A DNA stretch of 64,000 nt from Pararhizobium mangrovi (lineage in GTDB: Bacteria; Pseudomonadota; Alphaproteobacteria; Rhizobiales; Rhizobiaceae): positions 1 to 64,000 of the forward strand of contig NZ_VHLH01000003.1 of NCBI RefSeq assembly GCF_006516965.1, given 5' to 3'. The position numbers and the translations under genes were made by a program. The notes under the pieces were generated by a model. The model saw nothing but the letters and a program-made list of their open reading frames with translations, did no database searches and was not told the DNA's origin. Below are positions 48,753-56,992 of this stretch, piece by piece (position 1 is the stretch's first letter; every line of letters begins with the position of its first letter).

Positions 48753-49745
48753 ATGCAGGTGATGAAGGCGGATGCCCTCGAGGCATCGATCACGCAGGCA
48801 CTCCGCCGTTCGCGGACCGGGGAGACGAACGCCCGTTCGGTCGCCTCGGCGCTCGTCGCGGCGGAACTGGCCGGGCAGGGTGGCCACGGTCTGCGGCGCG
48901 TTCTCGCCTATTGCGCTCAGGCCCGATCCGGCAAGGTGGACGGCTTTGCCGAACCGAAGGCCGAGCAGACGCGTCCCGGCGCGCTCGCCGTCGATGCGGC
49001 GAACGGTTTCGCTTATCCCGCACTCGATCGCGCGATCGACTGGTTGCCGGAAGCCGCGCGCACGCAGGGTATCGCGATCGCAGGCATCCGCCGTTCGCAC
49101 CATTGCGGGGTGGCCGGAGTTCCGGTCGAACGGCTGGCCGAAGCCGGCGTCGTCGCACTGCTGGTCGCGAATTCACCCGCGGCGATGGCGCCCTGGGGCG
49201 GACGACGCGCGCTCTTCGGAACCGATCCGATTGCTTTCGCAGCACCGCTGGAAGGCGGCGCTCCGGTGGTCGTCGACGTGTCGCTTTCGAAGGTGGCTCG
49301 CGGCAGGGTCATGGCGGCTTCCCAGAAAAGCGAGCCAATTCCCGAAGGCTGGGCGCTCGACGCCGAAGGCCGGCCCACGACGGACGCCGATGCCGCGCTC
49401 GCCGGCACCATGGTGCCGCTCGGCGATGCAAAGGGCACGGCGTTGGCGTTGATGGTGGAACTGCTTTGCGCCGGGCTGACCGGTGCGAACTACGGCTACG
49501 AGGCAAGTTCCTTCTTCGATGCGACGGGCAATCCGCCCGGCGTCGGCCAGACTCTGATCGCCATCGACCCGACGGCTTTTGGGAACAACGCGCTCGAACG
49601 CTTCGCCGTCCTTGCCGGCGAGATCGAGTCGATGGACGGCACGCGCGTACCCGGCCGCCGCCGGCAGGAGATTCGCCGCCGTCTCGCAGCCGAGGGAATC
49701 CCGGTCGATCCGGACCTGATTGCGAAGATCGAAGCGCAGGAGTGA
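48753..49745 (+). CDS. comC: Malate/L-lactate dehydrogenase (Ldh_2) family; probable (R)-sulfolactate dehydrogenase ComC
   Basis: 330 residues of the NAD(P)-dependent malate/L-sulfolactate dehydrogenase family, unrelated in fold to SlcC. Family features include RRSHHCGVAGVPVERLAEAG, FGTDPIAFAAP and GDAKGTALALMVELL. ComC was first known from coenzyme M synthesis. Paired with SlcC it reduces sulfopyruvate to (R)-sulfolactate, so the two dehydrogenases act together as a racemase and supply SuyAB. It is the last gene of the island. Confidence 0.83.
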   Translation: MQVMKADALEASITQALRRSRTGETNARSVASALVAAELAGQGGHGLRRVLAYCAQARSGKVDGFAEPKAEQTRPGALAVDAANGFAYPALDRAIDWLPEAARTQGIAIAGIRRSHHCGVAGVPVERLAEAGVVALLVANSPAAMAPWGGRRALFGTDPIAFAAPLEGGAPVVVDVSLSKVARGRVMAASQKSEPIPEGWALDAEGRPTTDADAALAGTMVPLGDAKGTALALMVELLCAGLTGANYGYEASSFFDATGNPPGVGQTLIAIDPTAFGNNALERFAVLAGEIESMDGTRVPGRRRQEIRRRLAAEGIPVDPDLIAKIEAQE

Positions 49746-49754
49746 CGCGCTACG

Positions 49755-49788
49755 GCCCTCGGTTCGGGGATCATCCCAAACCGAGGGC
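49755..49788. terminator. Hairpin terminator between the sulfolactate operon and bamE
   Basis: Perfect 10-bp arms GCCCTCGGTT and AACCGAGGGC with a 14-base loop that can pair further (GGGA/TCCC). It starts 10 bases after comC, and the convergent bamE gene ends at 49816. The T-content after it is poor, so termination strength is uncertain. Confidence 0.65.
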
Positions 49789-49815
49789 GCTAAAATTGTA
49801 CAGCTCCGAGATTCT

Positions 49816-50319
49816 TTAGATCGCGCCCGGCGTCTGTTGCTGCGCGCCCGGCAGTGTCGGCTTCGTCGAACCGCCGGAAAGGAGCTGGCCGAGGAAGGTC
49901 TGTTCGCTTCCGCCGGTCGGGCTGGTGCGCGAGATCATGTCGAAGACGTGGCCGTCCTTCAGCGTATAGTTGGCAATGCGCGTCACCGTGCCGTCGCTGT
50001 CGAAATAGACGGCGAGGACGCTCTGGCTGACGACGTGCGACTTCATGAAGGCGAACGGCTGGCTGCGCTTCTGCGTGATGTAGTAGAACACCTCGTTGCC
50101 GAAGGTCGCCTTCGTCGAGGGCGAGCCGAGGGTCAGCAGCACCTGCTCGCGGCTCGACCCGACGGGCACGAGCTTCAGAGCGTCCTGGTCGACGACGTAA
50201 CCGCTGGTATAGGTCCGCGAGGCGCACCCGGCGACACCGGCCGCCAGCGCGGTTGCCATCAGGACCGTGCCGGCCGCGGCCGTCGCCCGTGTCTTGAAAT
50301 CCCGTCCGCTCAACGACAT
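49816..50319 (-). CDS. bamE: BamE (OmlA/SmpA) outer-membrane assembly lipoprotein
   Basis: 167 residues. A lipoprotein signal with lipobox VAGC (Cys near residue 32) is followed by the SmpA/OmlA domain (LKLVPVGSSREQVLLTLGSPSTK; FYYITQK). BamE is an accessory subunit of the BAM complex that inserts outer-membrane proteins. The ATG at 50319 is chosen because it gives a full lipoprotein signal; the frame is open further upstream. Divergent from the cytochrome chaperone gene, as in other Hyphomicrobiales. Confidence 0.9.
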   Translation of the reverse strand: MSLSGRDFKTRATAAAGTVLMATALAAGVAGCASRTYTSGYVVDQDALKLVPVGSSREQVLLTLGSPSTKATFGNEVFYYITQKRSQPFAFMKSHVVSQSVLAVYFDSDGTVTRIANYTLKDGHVFDMISRTSPTGGSEQTFLGQLLSGGSTKPTLPGAQQQTPGAI

Positions 50320-50449
50320 CTCCTTCGGAAAACCCTGCGGATCGCGCCATTGCGTTTCGCGCTCGCTTGGGTAAACCAGCCGCATCCGGTATGCAACACG
50401 CGGAGGGGCGACGAAGTCCCGCAACCGGTGCGTTTGCGAGGCGTCTTCA

Positions 50450-51001
50450 ATGATTTTCGGGCTTTTCGGGGGCAGGCGGCGCAACGCGAACCGGCGTATC
50501 GTCACCACCGTCTACGAGACGCTGACCGCCGCGGCCCGTGCACCGGCCTTCTACACCGCGATGAGCGTGCCCGATTCGGTGATGGGCCGCTTCGAGATGC
50601 TGGCCGTCGAAATGGTGCTCTTCCTGCGTCGCACGCGCGGCGGATCGGTGGAAGTCGAAGCGATCGCGCAGGAGGTGGTCGACGAGTTCTTCCTCGATCT
50701 CGACCATTCCATCCGCGAGATCGGCATCGGCGATGTCGGTGTTCCCAAACGCATGAAGAAGTTCGCCCGCATGTTCTATGGGAGAGCCGAAGCCTACAGT
50801 GCGGCGCTCGACGCGCGCGATACGTGGGCTCTGGCCGACGCCCTGAAGCGTAACGTACACCCCGAGAACGAGAACGCACCGGATATGCTTGCGTTGGCGC
50901 ACTACATGACGGCGACGGAAGACGCGCTTGCCGGGACGCCCGACGCGGCGATCCTTTCCGGCGAACTCACCGTTCCGCGACCGAAAGACGACGAGGAATA
51001 G
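50450..51001 (+). CDS. Ubiquinol-cytochrome c chaperone (CBP3 family)
   Basis: 183 residues. It contains the CBP3/UQCC1-type helical domain (FYTAMSVPDSVMGRFEMLAVEMVL region; VVDEFFLDLDHSIREIGIGD; KRMKKFARMFYGR). In mitochondria the homologue assists cytochrome b synthesis and assembly of the bc1 complex. A bacterial role in bc1 assembly is assumed. DUF177 follows two bases after its stop. Confidence 0.88.
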   Translation: MIFGLFGGRRRNANRRIVTTVYETLTAAARAPAFYTAMSVPDSVMGRFEMLAVEMVLFLRRTRGGSVEVEAIAQEVVDEFFLDLDHSIREIGIGDVGVPKRMKKFARMFYGRAEAYSAALDARDTWALADALKRNVHPENENAPDMLALAHYMTATEDALAGTPDAAILSGELTVPRPKDDEE

Positions 51002-51003
51002 AC

Positions 51004-51576
51004 ATGGGCGGCTATGGCGGCAAAGGCGAAGCGGGCGGGTACGAAACCTTTTCCCACCGCGTGCGCCCGGAGCATCTCGGCGAAGGCACGCAGACCGTGC
51101 AGCTTTCGGCGAGCGAGGCCGATCGCGCGCGCCTCGCGGACGAATGGGGCGTGCTCGGCGTCGAACGGCTGGACGCGGAACTGACGGTCAGGCGCTGGCG
51201 TCGCGACGGCATCCGTGTCGAAGGTCGGGTCACCGGCGACCTCATGCAGGAATGCGTCGTCACGCTGGACCCGGTGAAGACCCGGCTGGACGAGACGATC
51301 GAAGCGCTTTTCGTTCCGCAGGGTTCGCGCAACGCCGGCGACGCGCCCGGAAGCGAAGGCGAGATCGTCGTGGATCCGGAGGCGCCCGATCCGCCGGAGA
51401 CCTTTTCGGGCGACGCGCTCGATCTCGCAGACGTCGCCCGCGAGTTCGCAGCGCTCGGCATCGATCCCTATCCCCATGTCGAGGACGTCGCCTTCACCGA
51501 CCATGTCGAGGACGAGGCGGGCGAGGAAGAATCTCCCTTCGCCGCCCTCCGGCAATTGCGCAAGGGCGACGGCTGA
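51004..51576 (+). CDS. DUF177/YceD-family protein
   Basis: 190 residues with the DUF177 pattern: VTGDLMQECVVTLDPVKTRLDE, an acidic middle, then PYPHVED. YceD proteins lie upstream of plsX or rpmF in many bacteria; in plants a homologue is needed for 23S rRNA accumulation. No rpmF is present in this window. It is probably cotranscribed with the chaperone gene and possibly plsX (195 bases later). Confidence 0.88.
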   Translation: MGGYGGKGEAGGYETFSHRVRPEHLGEGTQTVQLSASEADRARLADEWGVLGVERLDAELTVRRWRRDGIRVEGRVTGDLMQECVVTLDPVKTRLDETIEALFVPQGSRNAGDAPGSEGEIVVDPEAPDPPETFSGDALDLADVAREFAALGIDPYPHVEDVAFTDHVEDEAGEEESPFAALRQLRKGDG

Positions 51577-51771
51577 AAGCCCGAGACGTCGGCACGAACG
51601 CGGACCCCGTTCCCGCACGACGGAAAACGCCGGCCGTTCCTCCGCATTGCGAAGAATGATTTCGAGGACCCGGCCCCCGTGACAATTAATCGGTTGTGCC
51701 GGAAGGTGAATCGACTATTTTCGGGCCACTTTCGCATTCACGAGGGGCCCGGTCGGGCCGAAGAGGATCGT

Positions 51772-52830
51772 GTGATCACAGTTTCTGTCGATGCCATGGG
51801 CGGCGACCACGGCCCCGAGGTCGTGCTTGCCGGCGCCGCGAAATCGCTGGAGCGTCATCCCGATCTGAACTTCGTCCTATTCGGCATCGAGCAGGAATGC
51901 CTGCCCATCCTCGAGCGCTTTCCGGCCCTCAAGGCGAAGAGCCGCTTCCATGCGTGCGATCGTGCCGTGCAGATGGACGAGAAACCGAGCCAGGCGCTGC
52001 GCCATGGCCGCGGACATTCCACCATGTGGCGTGCGCTGCAGGCGGTGAAGGACGGCGAGGCGGACGTGTGCGTTTCTGCCGGCAATACCGGCGCGCTCAT
52101 GGCCATGGCGAAGTTCTGCCTGCGCACCATGACGAACATCGAGCGCCCGGCGATCGCCGCCATCTGGCCGACGCTTCGCGGAGAGAGCATCGTCCTCGAC
52201 GTCGGCGCCACGATCGGGGCGGAATCCCGCCAGCTCGTGGATTTCTCCGTCATGGGTGCCGCGATGGCGCGGGCGCTCTTCGAGGTCGAGCGGCCGACTG
52301 TCGGCCTGCTCAATGTCGGCGTCGAGGAGGTCAAGGGCCAGGAAGAGGTGCGCGAGGCGGGACGGCTTCTTCGCGAGGCAGACCTCAAGTCGCTCGAATA
52401 TACCGGCTTCGTGGAGGGTGACGACCTCGGCAAGGGAACGGTGGACGTCGTCGTCACAGAAGGGTTCGCCGGCAACATCGCGCTGAAGACCGCGGAGGGC
52501 ACGGCGCGCCAGATCGCGGAATACCTGCGTTCGGCCATGTCGCGCACGTGGCTCGCCCAGGCCGGCTATATCCTGGCGAAGAGCGCCTTCGATCGGCTGC
52601 GCGAGAAGATGGATCCGCGCAAGGTCAATGGCGGCGTTTTCCTCGGCCTCAATGGCGTCGTGATCAAGAGCCATGGTGGTACCGACGCCGAGGGGTTTGC
52701 CGCCGCCGTCGATGTCGGCTACGACATGGCCCGCAACGATCTCAGAGCCAAGATCGATACCGATTTGAACGAGTTTCACTCCCGCCGACCGGCCGAGACC
52801 GTGGCGCAGGAAGTGCGCACTGCCGGTTAG
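51772..52830 (+). CDS. plsX: PlsX, phosphate acyltransferase
   Basis: 352 residues. It makes acyl-phosphate from acyl-ACP, the first step of PlsX/PlsY phospholipid synthesis, at the membrane surface. Motifs are [14 protein letters not shown] at the N-terminus, [10 protein letters not shown] and [11 protein letters not shown]. The start is GTG 51772 with AGAGGA upstream; longer in-frame starts (to 51679) would add a non-conserved segment. fabH follows after 10 bases. Confidence 0.95.
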   Translation: MITVSVDAMGGDHGPEVVLAGAAKSLERHPDLNFVLFGIEQECLPILERFPALKAKSRFHACDRAVQMDEKPSQALRHGRGHSTMWRALQAVKDGEADVCVSAGNTGALMAMAKFCLRTMTNIERPAIAAIWPTLRGESIVLDVGATIGAESRQLVDFSVMGAAMARALFEVERPTVGLLNVGVEEVKGQEEVREAGRLLREADLKSLEYTGFVEGDDLGKGTVDVVVTEGFAGNIALKTAEGTARQIAEYLRSAMSRTWLAQAGYILAKSAFDRLREKMDPRKVNGGVFLGLNGVVIKSHGGTDAEGFAAAVDVGYDMARNDLRAKIDTDLNEFHSRRPAETVAQEVRTAG

Positions 52831-52840
52831 GAAGTAGAGT

Positions 52841-53812
52841 ATGATTCGATCAGTGGTCGCCGGTTTCGGAGCGTCTTTGCCGAAACGCGTGATGACCAAC
52901 CGCGATTTCGAGGGGCTGATCGAGACTTCCGACGCCTGGATCCAGCAACGCACCGGCATCCGAGAACGCCATATCGCAAGCGAAGGCGAGACCACCGCCT
53001 CGCTCGGAGAGGCGGCCGCGCGCGCCGCGCTCGATCGCGCCGGGCGGTCCGCCCAGGACGTCGACCTGATCATCGTCGCGACGTCGACCCCGGACAACAC
53101 GTTTCCCGCGACCGCCGTCAACATCCAGCAGCGTCTCGGCATCCATCACGGTGCGGCCTTCGATCTGCAGGCGGTGTGCACCGGGTTCGTCTATGCGCTG
53201 ACGACGGCCGATCTCTATCTTCGCGGCGGCATGGCAAAGCGCGCGCTCGTCATCGGTACGGAGACCTTCTCGCGGCTCCTGGACTGGGACGATCGTACGA
53301 CTTGCGTCCTCTTCGGCGACGGTGCCGGTGCCCTGCTGCTCGAAGCGCAGGAAGGCGGTGGCCACACGGACGACCGGGGCGTGTTGACGGCGCATCTGCG
53401 TTCCGACGGTGCCCATCGCGAAAAGCTCTACGTCGACGGCGGACCTTCGACGACAGGTACGGTCGGCCATCTGCGCATGGAGGGCCGCGAGGTCTTCAAG
53501 CATGCCGTCGGCATGATTACCGACGTCATCGAACAGGCCTACGAGGCGACGGGACTCGGCTCGAACGACATCGACTGGTTCGTGCCCCACCAGGCCAACA
53601 AGCGCATCATCGACGCCTCGGCCAAGAAGCTCGGCATCGCCCCGGAAAAGGTCGTCATCACCGTCGATCGGCACGGCAACACATCGGCGGCGTCGATCCC
53701 GCTTGCGCTCGCCGCGGCGGCCGGCGACGGGCGCATCCGTTCCGGCGACCTCGTATTGCTCGAGGCCATGGGCGGTGGTTTCACTTGGGGCTCGGTGCTT
53801 CTCAGGTGGTAG
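52841..53812 (+). CDS. fabH: FabH, beta-ketoacyl-ACP synthase III
   Basis: 323 residues, condensing enzyme that starts fatty-acid synthesis from acetyl-CoA and malonyl-ACP. The triad is Cys113 in [10 protein letters not shown], His in [11 protein letters not shown] and Asn in [10 protein letters not shown]. plsX-fabH-ihfA-merR is a conserved order. Confidence 0.97.
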   Translation: MIRSVVAGFGASLPKRVMTNRDFEGLIETSDAWIQQRTGIRERHIASEGETTASLGEAAARAALDRAGRSAQDVDLIIVATSTPDNTFPATAVNIQQRLGIHHGAAFDLQAVCTGFVYALTTADLYLRGGMAKRALVIGTETFSRLLDWDDRTTCVLFGDGAGALLLEAQEGGGHTDDRGVLTAHLRSDGAHREKLYVDGGPSTTGTVGHLRMEGREVFKHAVGMITDVIEQAYEATGLGSNDIDWFVPHQANKRIIDASAKKLGIAPEKVVITVDRHGNTSAASIPLALAAAAGDGRIRSGDLVLLEAMGGGFTWGSVLLRW

Positions 53813-53966
53813 GGCGAAAGCCCGCCGGGACTGCCGACCTGTCGCGTATGCAGCAAATTTCGTCGCAATTTCCGCCGCTTGCTTGACCGCCGTCACCGGG
53901 GCTCCTAATCTGATCAGGCATCCGGCGTAGCGGATGCCGGCCTATAGGATCGAGCGGGTGGGTGCC

Positions 53967-54305
53967 ATGAGCGGCAATACGGTGACGCGTGCGGATTTGG
54001 CCGAGGCGGTCTTTCGCAAGGTCGGGCTTTCGCGAAGCGAGTCCGCATCGCTGGTGGAGATGGTGATCGAGGAAATCTGCAACGCCATCGTCCGCGGAGA
54101 AAGCGTGAAACTGTCTTCCTTCGCCACGTTCCAGGTCCGCGACAAGACCGAACGCGTCGGCCGCAATCCCAAGACCGGTGAGGAAGTGCCGATCTCGCCG
54201 CGCCGTGTGATGACCTTCAAGGCTTCCAACGTGCTCAAACAGAAGGTGCTCGACGCCCATCGCGACCGGCTCGGCCCGCTCGACGAGACCCGCGCGGCCG
54301 AATAG
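53967..54305 (+). CDS. ihfA: Integration host factor alpha subunit
   Basis: 112-residue HU/IHF-family DNA-bending protein. The DNA-binding arm is in [20 protein letters not shown], and [20 protein letters not shown] is the usual N-terminus. ATG 53967 fits the family N-terminus; an in-frame ATG at 53934 would add 11 residues. Confidence 0.95.
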   Translation: MSGNTVTRADLAEAVFRKVGLSRSESASLVEMVIEEICNAIVRGESVKLSSFATFQVRDKTERVGRNPKTGEEVPISPRRVMTFKASNVLKQKVLDAHRDRLGPLDETRAAE

Positions 54306-54412
54306 GCGCTTGGCGCGAAAGCGGGGCATAGTTTCCGACTTCACTTGAAATCCGGCCCGCAAGGCGCCGATATGGTGCGCAAAGCACGATTCGTCCTGCC
54401 GGAGCCGGAGTT

Positions 54413-54979
54413 ATGGACAAGAGCCCCGAAGCCTTTCGTACGATCAGCGAGGTCGCCGACGAACTCGACCTCCCGCAACACGTCCTGCGGTTCTGGGAAA
54501 CGCGCTTCAACCAGATCAAGCCGATGAAGCGCGGCGGTGGCCGCCGCTATTACAGGCCCGACGACGTCGAGTTGCTGCGTGGCATTCGCCACCTCCTCTA
54601 CGATCAGGGATACACCATCAAGGGTGCGCAGAAGCTCCTGCGCCAGAATGGTCCGAAATTCGTGATCGCGATCGGCGCGGGCGACGTGGAGACGGTCGAG
54701 GCGCTCGCTGCGAAGGCGGCCGAGGAAAAGGCGCGCAAATCCGCGCGGAGATCTCCGGAAGAAAAGACGAAGGCGCGCGAGCCCGAAGACGATCGCGACG
54801 ACCAACTCGTCGGCCAGGCGAAGTCGCCTTCGAGCCGGCGCCTGTTCGGTTTCGGGCAGACGAGCGAACCTCCGGCGACCGGCGGCGGCAAGATGGCCGA
54901 GGACGATCGCGCGCTCCTTCAGGAAGCACTCTACGATCTGCTGGAATGCAAGCGCATTCTCGACCAGGCGCGTTCCTGA
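54413..54979 (+). CDS. MerR-family regulator downstream of ihfA
   Basis: 188 residues. The winged HTH is in [25 protein letters not shown] and [16 protein letters not shown]. No effector or metal-binding cysteines follow; instead there is a charged, low-complexity linker ([20 protein letters not shown]) and a short C-terminal helix. This soluble MerR is a conserved neighbour of ihfA in alphaproteobacteria; its targets are unknown to me. Confidence 0.9.
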   Translation: MDKSPEAFRTISEVADELDLPQHVLRFWETRFNQIKPMKRGGGRRYYRPDDVELLRGIRHLLYDQGYTIKGAQKLLRQNGPKFVIAIGAGDVETVEALAAKAAEEKARKSARRSPEEKTKAREPEDDRDDQLVGQAKSPSSRRLFGFGQTSEPPATGGGKMAEDDRALLQEALYDLLECKRILDQARS

Positions 54980-55020
54980 GCCCTCGCTCGTTGCTTCGCC
55001 AATCCTGTGCGATTACCGGT

Positions 55021-55053
55021 TAGAGCGTCTCCGTTTCGCTTGGAGACGCTCTA
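55021..55053. terminator. Perfect hairpin downstream of merR
   Basis: 12-bp arms TAGAGCGTCTCC and GGAGACGCTCTA with a 9-base loop (GTTTCGCTT). The sequence resembles short intergenic palindromes that are repeated in some alphaproteobacterial genomes. I noticed no second copy in this window. It can also end the merR transcript. Confidence 0.5.
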
Positions 55054-55144
55054 AAGCTGCAATGCCATCCGGTCTGGAGTAGGTGGGTTTAACCTGTCAC
55101 CAGTGCCTGTTTTGCACTTCGGTTAGATCGGCGGCCCCTGAGAC

Positions 55145-55480
55145 CTATCGCAGGATGGGGCATCCGTATTCGTTGGCGAAACGCATCCGGCCGATCCCTC
55201 TGCGCGTATATCCCTCGACGACGACCGTACGTCCGACATGGACGACGCGCGGGCGATAGAAGCCGTAGCGCGCGGCGATGTCTTCGGCCTGACGGCCGTA
55301 GCACCTGCCGCGGTCGTAGCGGCGATACTCGCGATGGCGATAGCGCGGTGGGTTCGGATCGTAGGTGCGCACGCCGTTTGGCCCAATCTCGATGCCGAGG
55401 TTCTGGGCGAACGAAGGGGCGACCGAGCCGGCAAGGCTCAGCGCGACGATGACGGCGATCGACGACAGCTTGCTGAACAT
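55145..55480 (-). CDS. Small secreted protein of unknown function
   Basis: 111 residues. A clear Sec signal (FSKLSSIAVIVALSLAGSVAPSFAQ split over residues 2-26, cleavage near AFAQ) is followed by a basic, Arg/Tyr-rich mature part (RYRHREYRRYDRGRCYG). The start at ATG 55480 gives a proper signal peptide. I do not recognise the family with certainty; similar Arg/Tyr-rich periplasmic proteins are common in rhizobia. Confidence 0.75.
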   Translation of the reverse strand: MFSKLSSIAVIVALSLAGSVAPSFAQNLGIEIGPNGVRTYDPNPPRYRHREYRRYDRGRCYGRQAEDIAARYGFYRPRVVHVGRTVVVEGYTRRGIGRMRFANEYGCPILR

Positions 55481-55689
55481 GACGTTTTCCTCGAACGATG
55501 CGTGCCGGTCGACTGCAAGGTGCCGTTGGCGGTTACCTCGCTCACAAGAATTCGATCCGACCACGATGTCCCAAAAACAACCGTCTCAACCGAAGGTTCC
55601 GGAACGCTGGCGGGTACGCCGTCACATCTCCTCACAACCGGATTCCGATCGTGAAACACGCGGAATCCGGCTGGTTGGTGGTCGAGAAC

Positions 55690-55923
55690 CTAGCTCTCGG
55701 CCTCGATGACCTTTTCGAGCTTGTACTCCTCGCCTTCGCCGGGCTGGACGTAGACACGGCCTTCGCGCCCGCGCTTGCTGGAGTTCTGTGCCGAGAGGAT
55801 CGCCGCGTCGATGGCGTCTTCGCGGGAATCGTAGCGCGGCATGTCGCCATCGCCCTGCTCGTTGTCCGAGCGCAGTTCCCACTGGCCCTGATGACGGGTT
55901 ACGTAAAGAGTGTCGCGAGACAT
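55690..55923 (-). CDS. DUF2188-domain protein
   Basis: 77 residues with the DUF2188 pattern (YVTRHQGQWELRSDNEQG, then SREDAIDAAILSAQNSSKRG). The function of the family is unknown. ATG 55923 is chosen because the conserved domain begins right after it. Confidence 0.75.
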   Translation of the reverse strand: MSRDTLYVTRHQGQWELRSDNEQGDGDMPRYDSREDAIDAAILSAQNSSKRGREGRVYVQPGEGEEYKLEKVIEAES

Positions 55924-55978
55924 GGTCGTTCCTTTTCCCTGTTGATCTCGTTTTCGATTTTCGCGTCGGCAAGGATGG

Positions 55979-56272
55979 TCAGAAACCGGATCCGGCCTTT
56001 CGCGCGATCGCTTCTCCGGCTGCGAGCGGCACTTCGGCGAGACAGATGCAGGCGGCTTCCGCGTAGCTGGCGAAGCTCGCCCGTGCGGTTTCCGCACCGA
56101 GGTCGCCGCAGATCGCGGCACGGCAATCGCGAAGCGCGTCGCCGCGATGCTTCGACCATGCGGCGGATCGGTTTTCGAGAAAGGCGAGCGCTTCGCCCGC
56201 GCTTGCGACCGCCCGCTTGAAGCTGAGGCTGTCGAGAATGTGTACCGGTTCGCGAAAGGTGTCCTGCGTCAT
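55979..56272 (-). CDS. DUF982-domain protein
   Basis: 97 residues matching the DUF982 pattern found in rhizobia: FREPVHILDS, then a helix GEALAFLENRSAAWSKHRG and ALRDCRAAICGD. The function is unknown. It sits upstream of the DUF2188 gene on the same strand, 55 bases away, and may be cotranscribed with it. Confidence 0.7.
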   Translation of the reverse strand: MTQDTFREPVHILDSLSFKRAVASAGEALAFLENRSAAWSKHRGDALRDCRAAICGDLGAETARASFASYAEAACICLAEVPLAAGEAIARKAGSGF

Positions 56273-56560
56273 GGCCTTCGTACTCCTGATTTCATCCCGC
56301 GGTAGATGGACACGAAACGTCTCGACGCTGCGCGACCGGCTTACGGATGACATGCTGCCATCCGGCGCGGTCCGGGCAACGGCCGCGTGGGAGGAGGGGT
56401 TCCGTTCGTGCGCCATCTTTTTTCGAAGGCGATCGCCGGCGCGGCCGTCGCATTCGCGATGCCGGTATCGTCCATGCCGAAAATTTCCGGGCCGACGCGC
56501 CGGATCATGGCTTGCGAAGGTGCTTCGAAACCCCTAGGAAAAAGCGTCGTCTCGACGGTT

Positions 56561-56637
<77 letters not shown>

Positions 56638-56689
56638 TCGAGCCGCAACCCGCGATCATCGCCTCGCGAAGCGACCGGACGGACAGGTC

Positions 56690-56938
56690 ATGACTTCGAG
56701 AAAGCCCATTTCCACGGCTCCCACGGATGGAACCCGGGTCACGGTCTACTGGACCGATCACAATGGGACACTCAACGAATCGCTCGCGCATTACCGCTCG
56801 CTCAATCGGCTCGAGAAGGCCGGCGGGGACTGGTCGGCTGCCGACGAGGGTTGGTGGACCTTCGTGGATAACGATACGCAGAAGCGCATCCATCCCGAAG
56901 AATGGCGACCGGACGGAACGGTCGACGACGACGCGTAA
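56690..56938 (+). CDS. Small hypothetical protein
   Basis: 82 residues, acidic C-terminus (HPEEWRPDGTVDDDA), with a TDGTRVTVYWTD stretch resembling short phage- or rhizobia-type proteins that begin with KPISTAPTDGT. No signal peptide or membrane segment. It lies 52 bases after tRNA-Pro and may be read from the same promoter. The function is unknown. Confidence 0.65.
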   Translation: MTSRKPISTAPTDGTRVTVYWTDHNGTLNESLAHYRSLNRLEKAGGDWSAADEGWWTFVDNDTQKRIHPEEWRPDGTVDDDA

Positions 56939-56992
56939 GGCCGCCCGTCAGGCGAGAAGCGAACTGCTGCACGTTCGCTCCATCAGCGTCGT

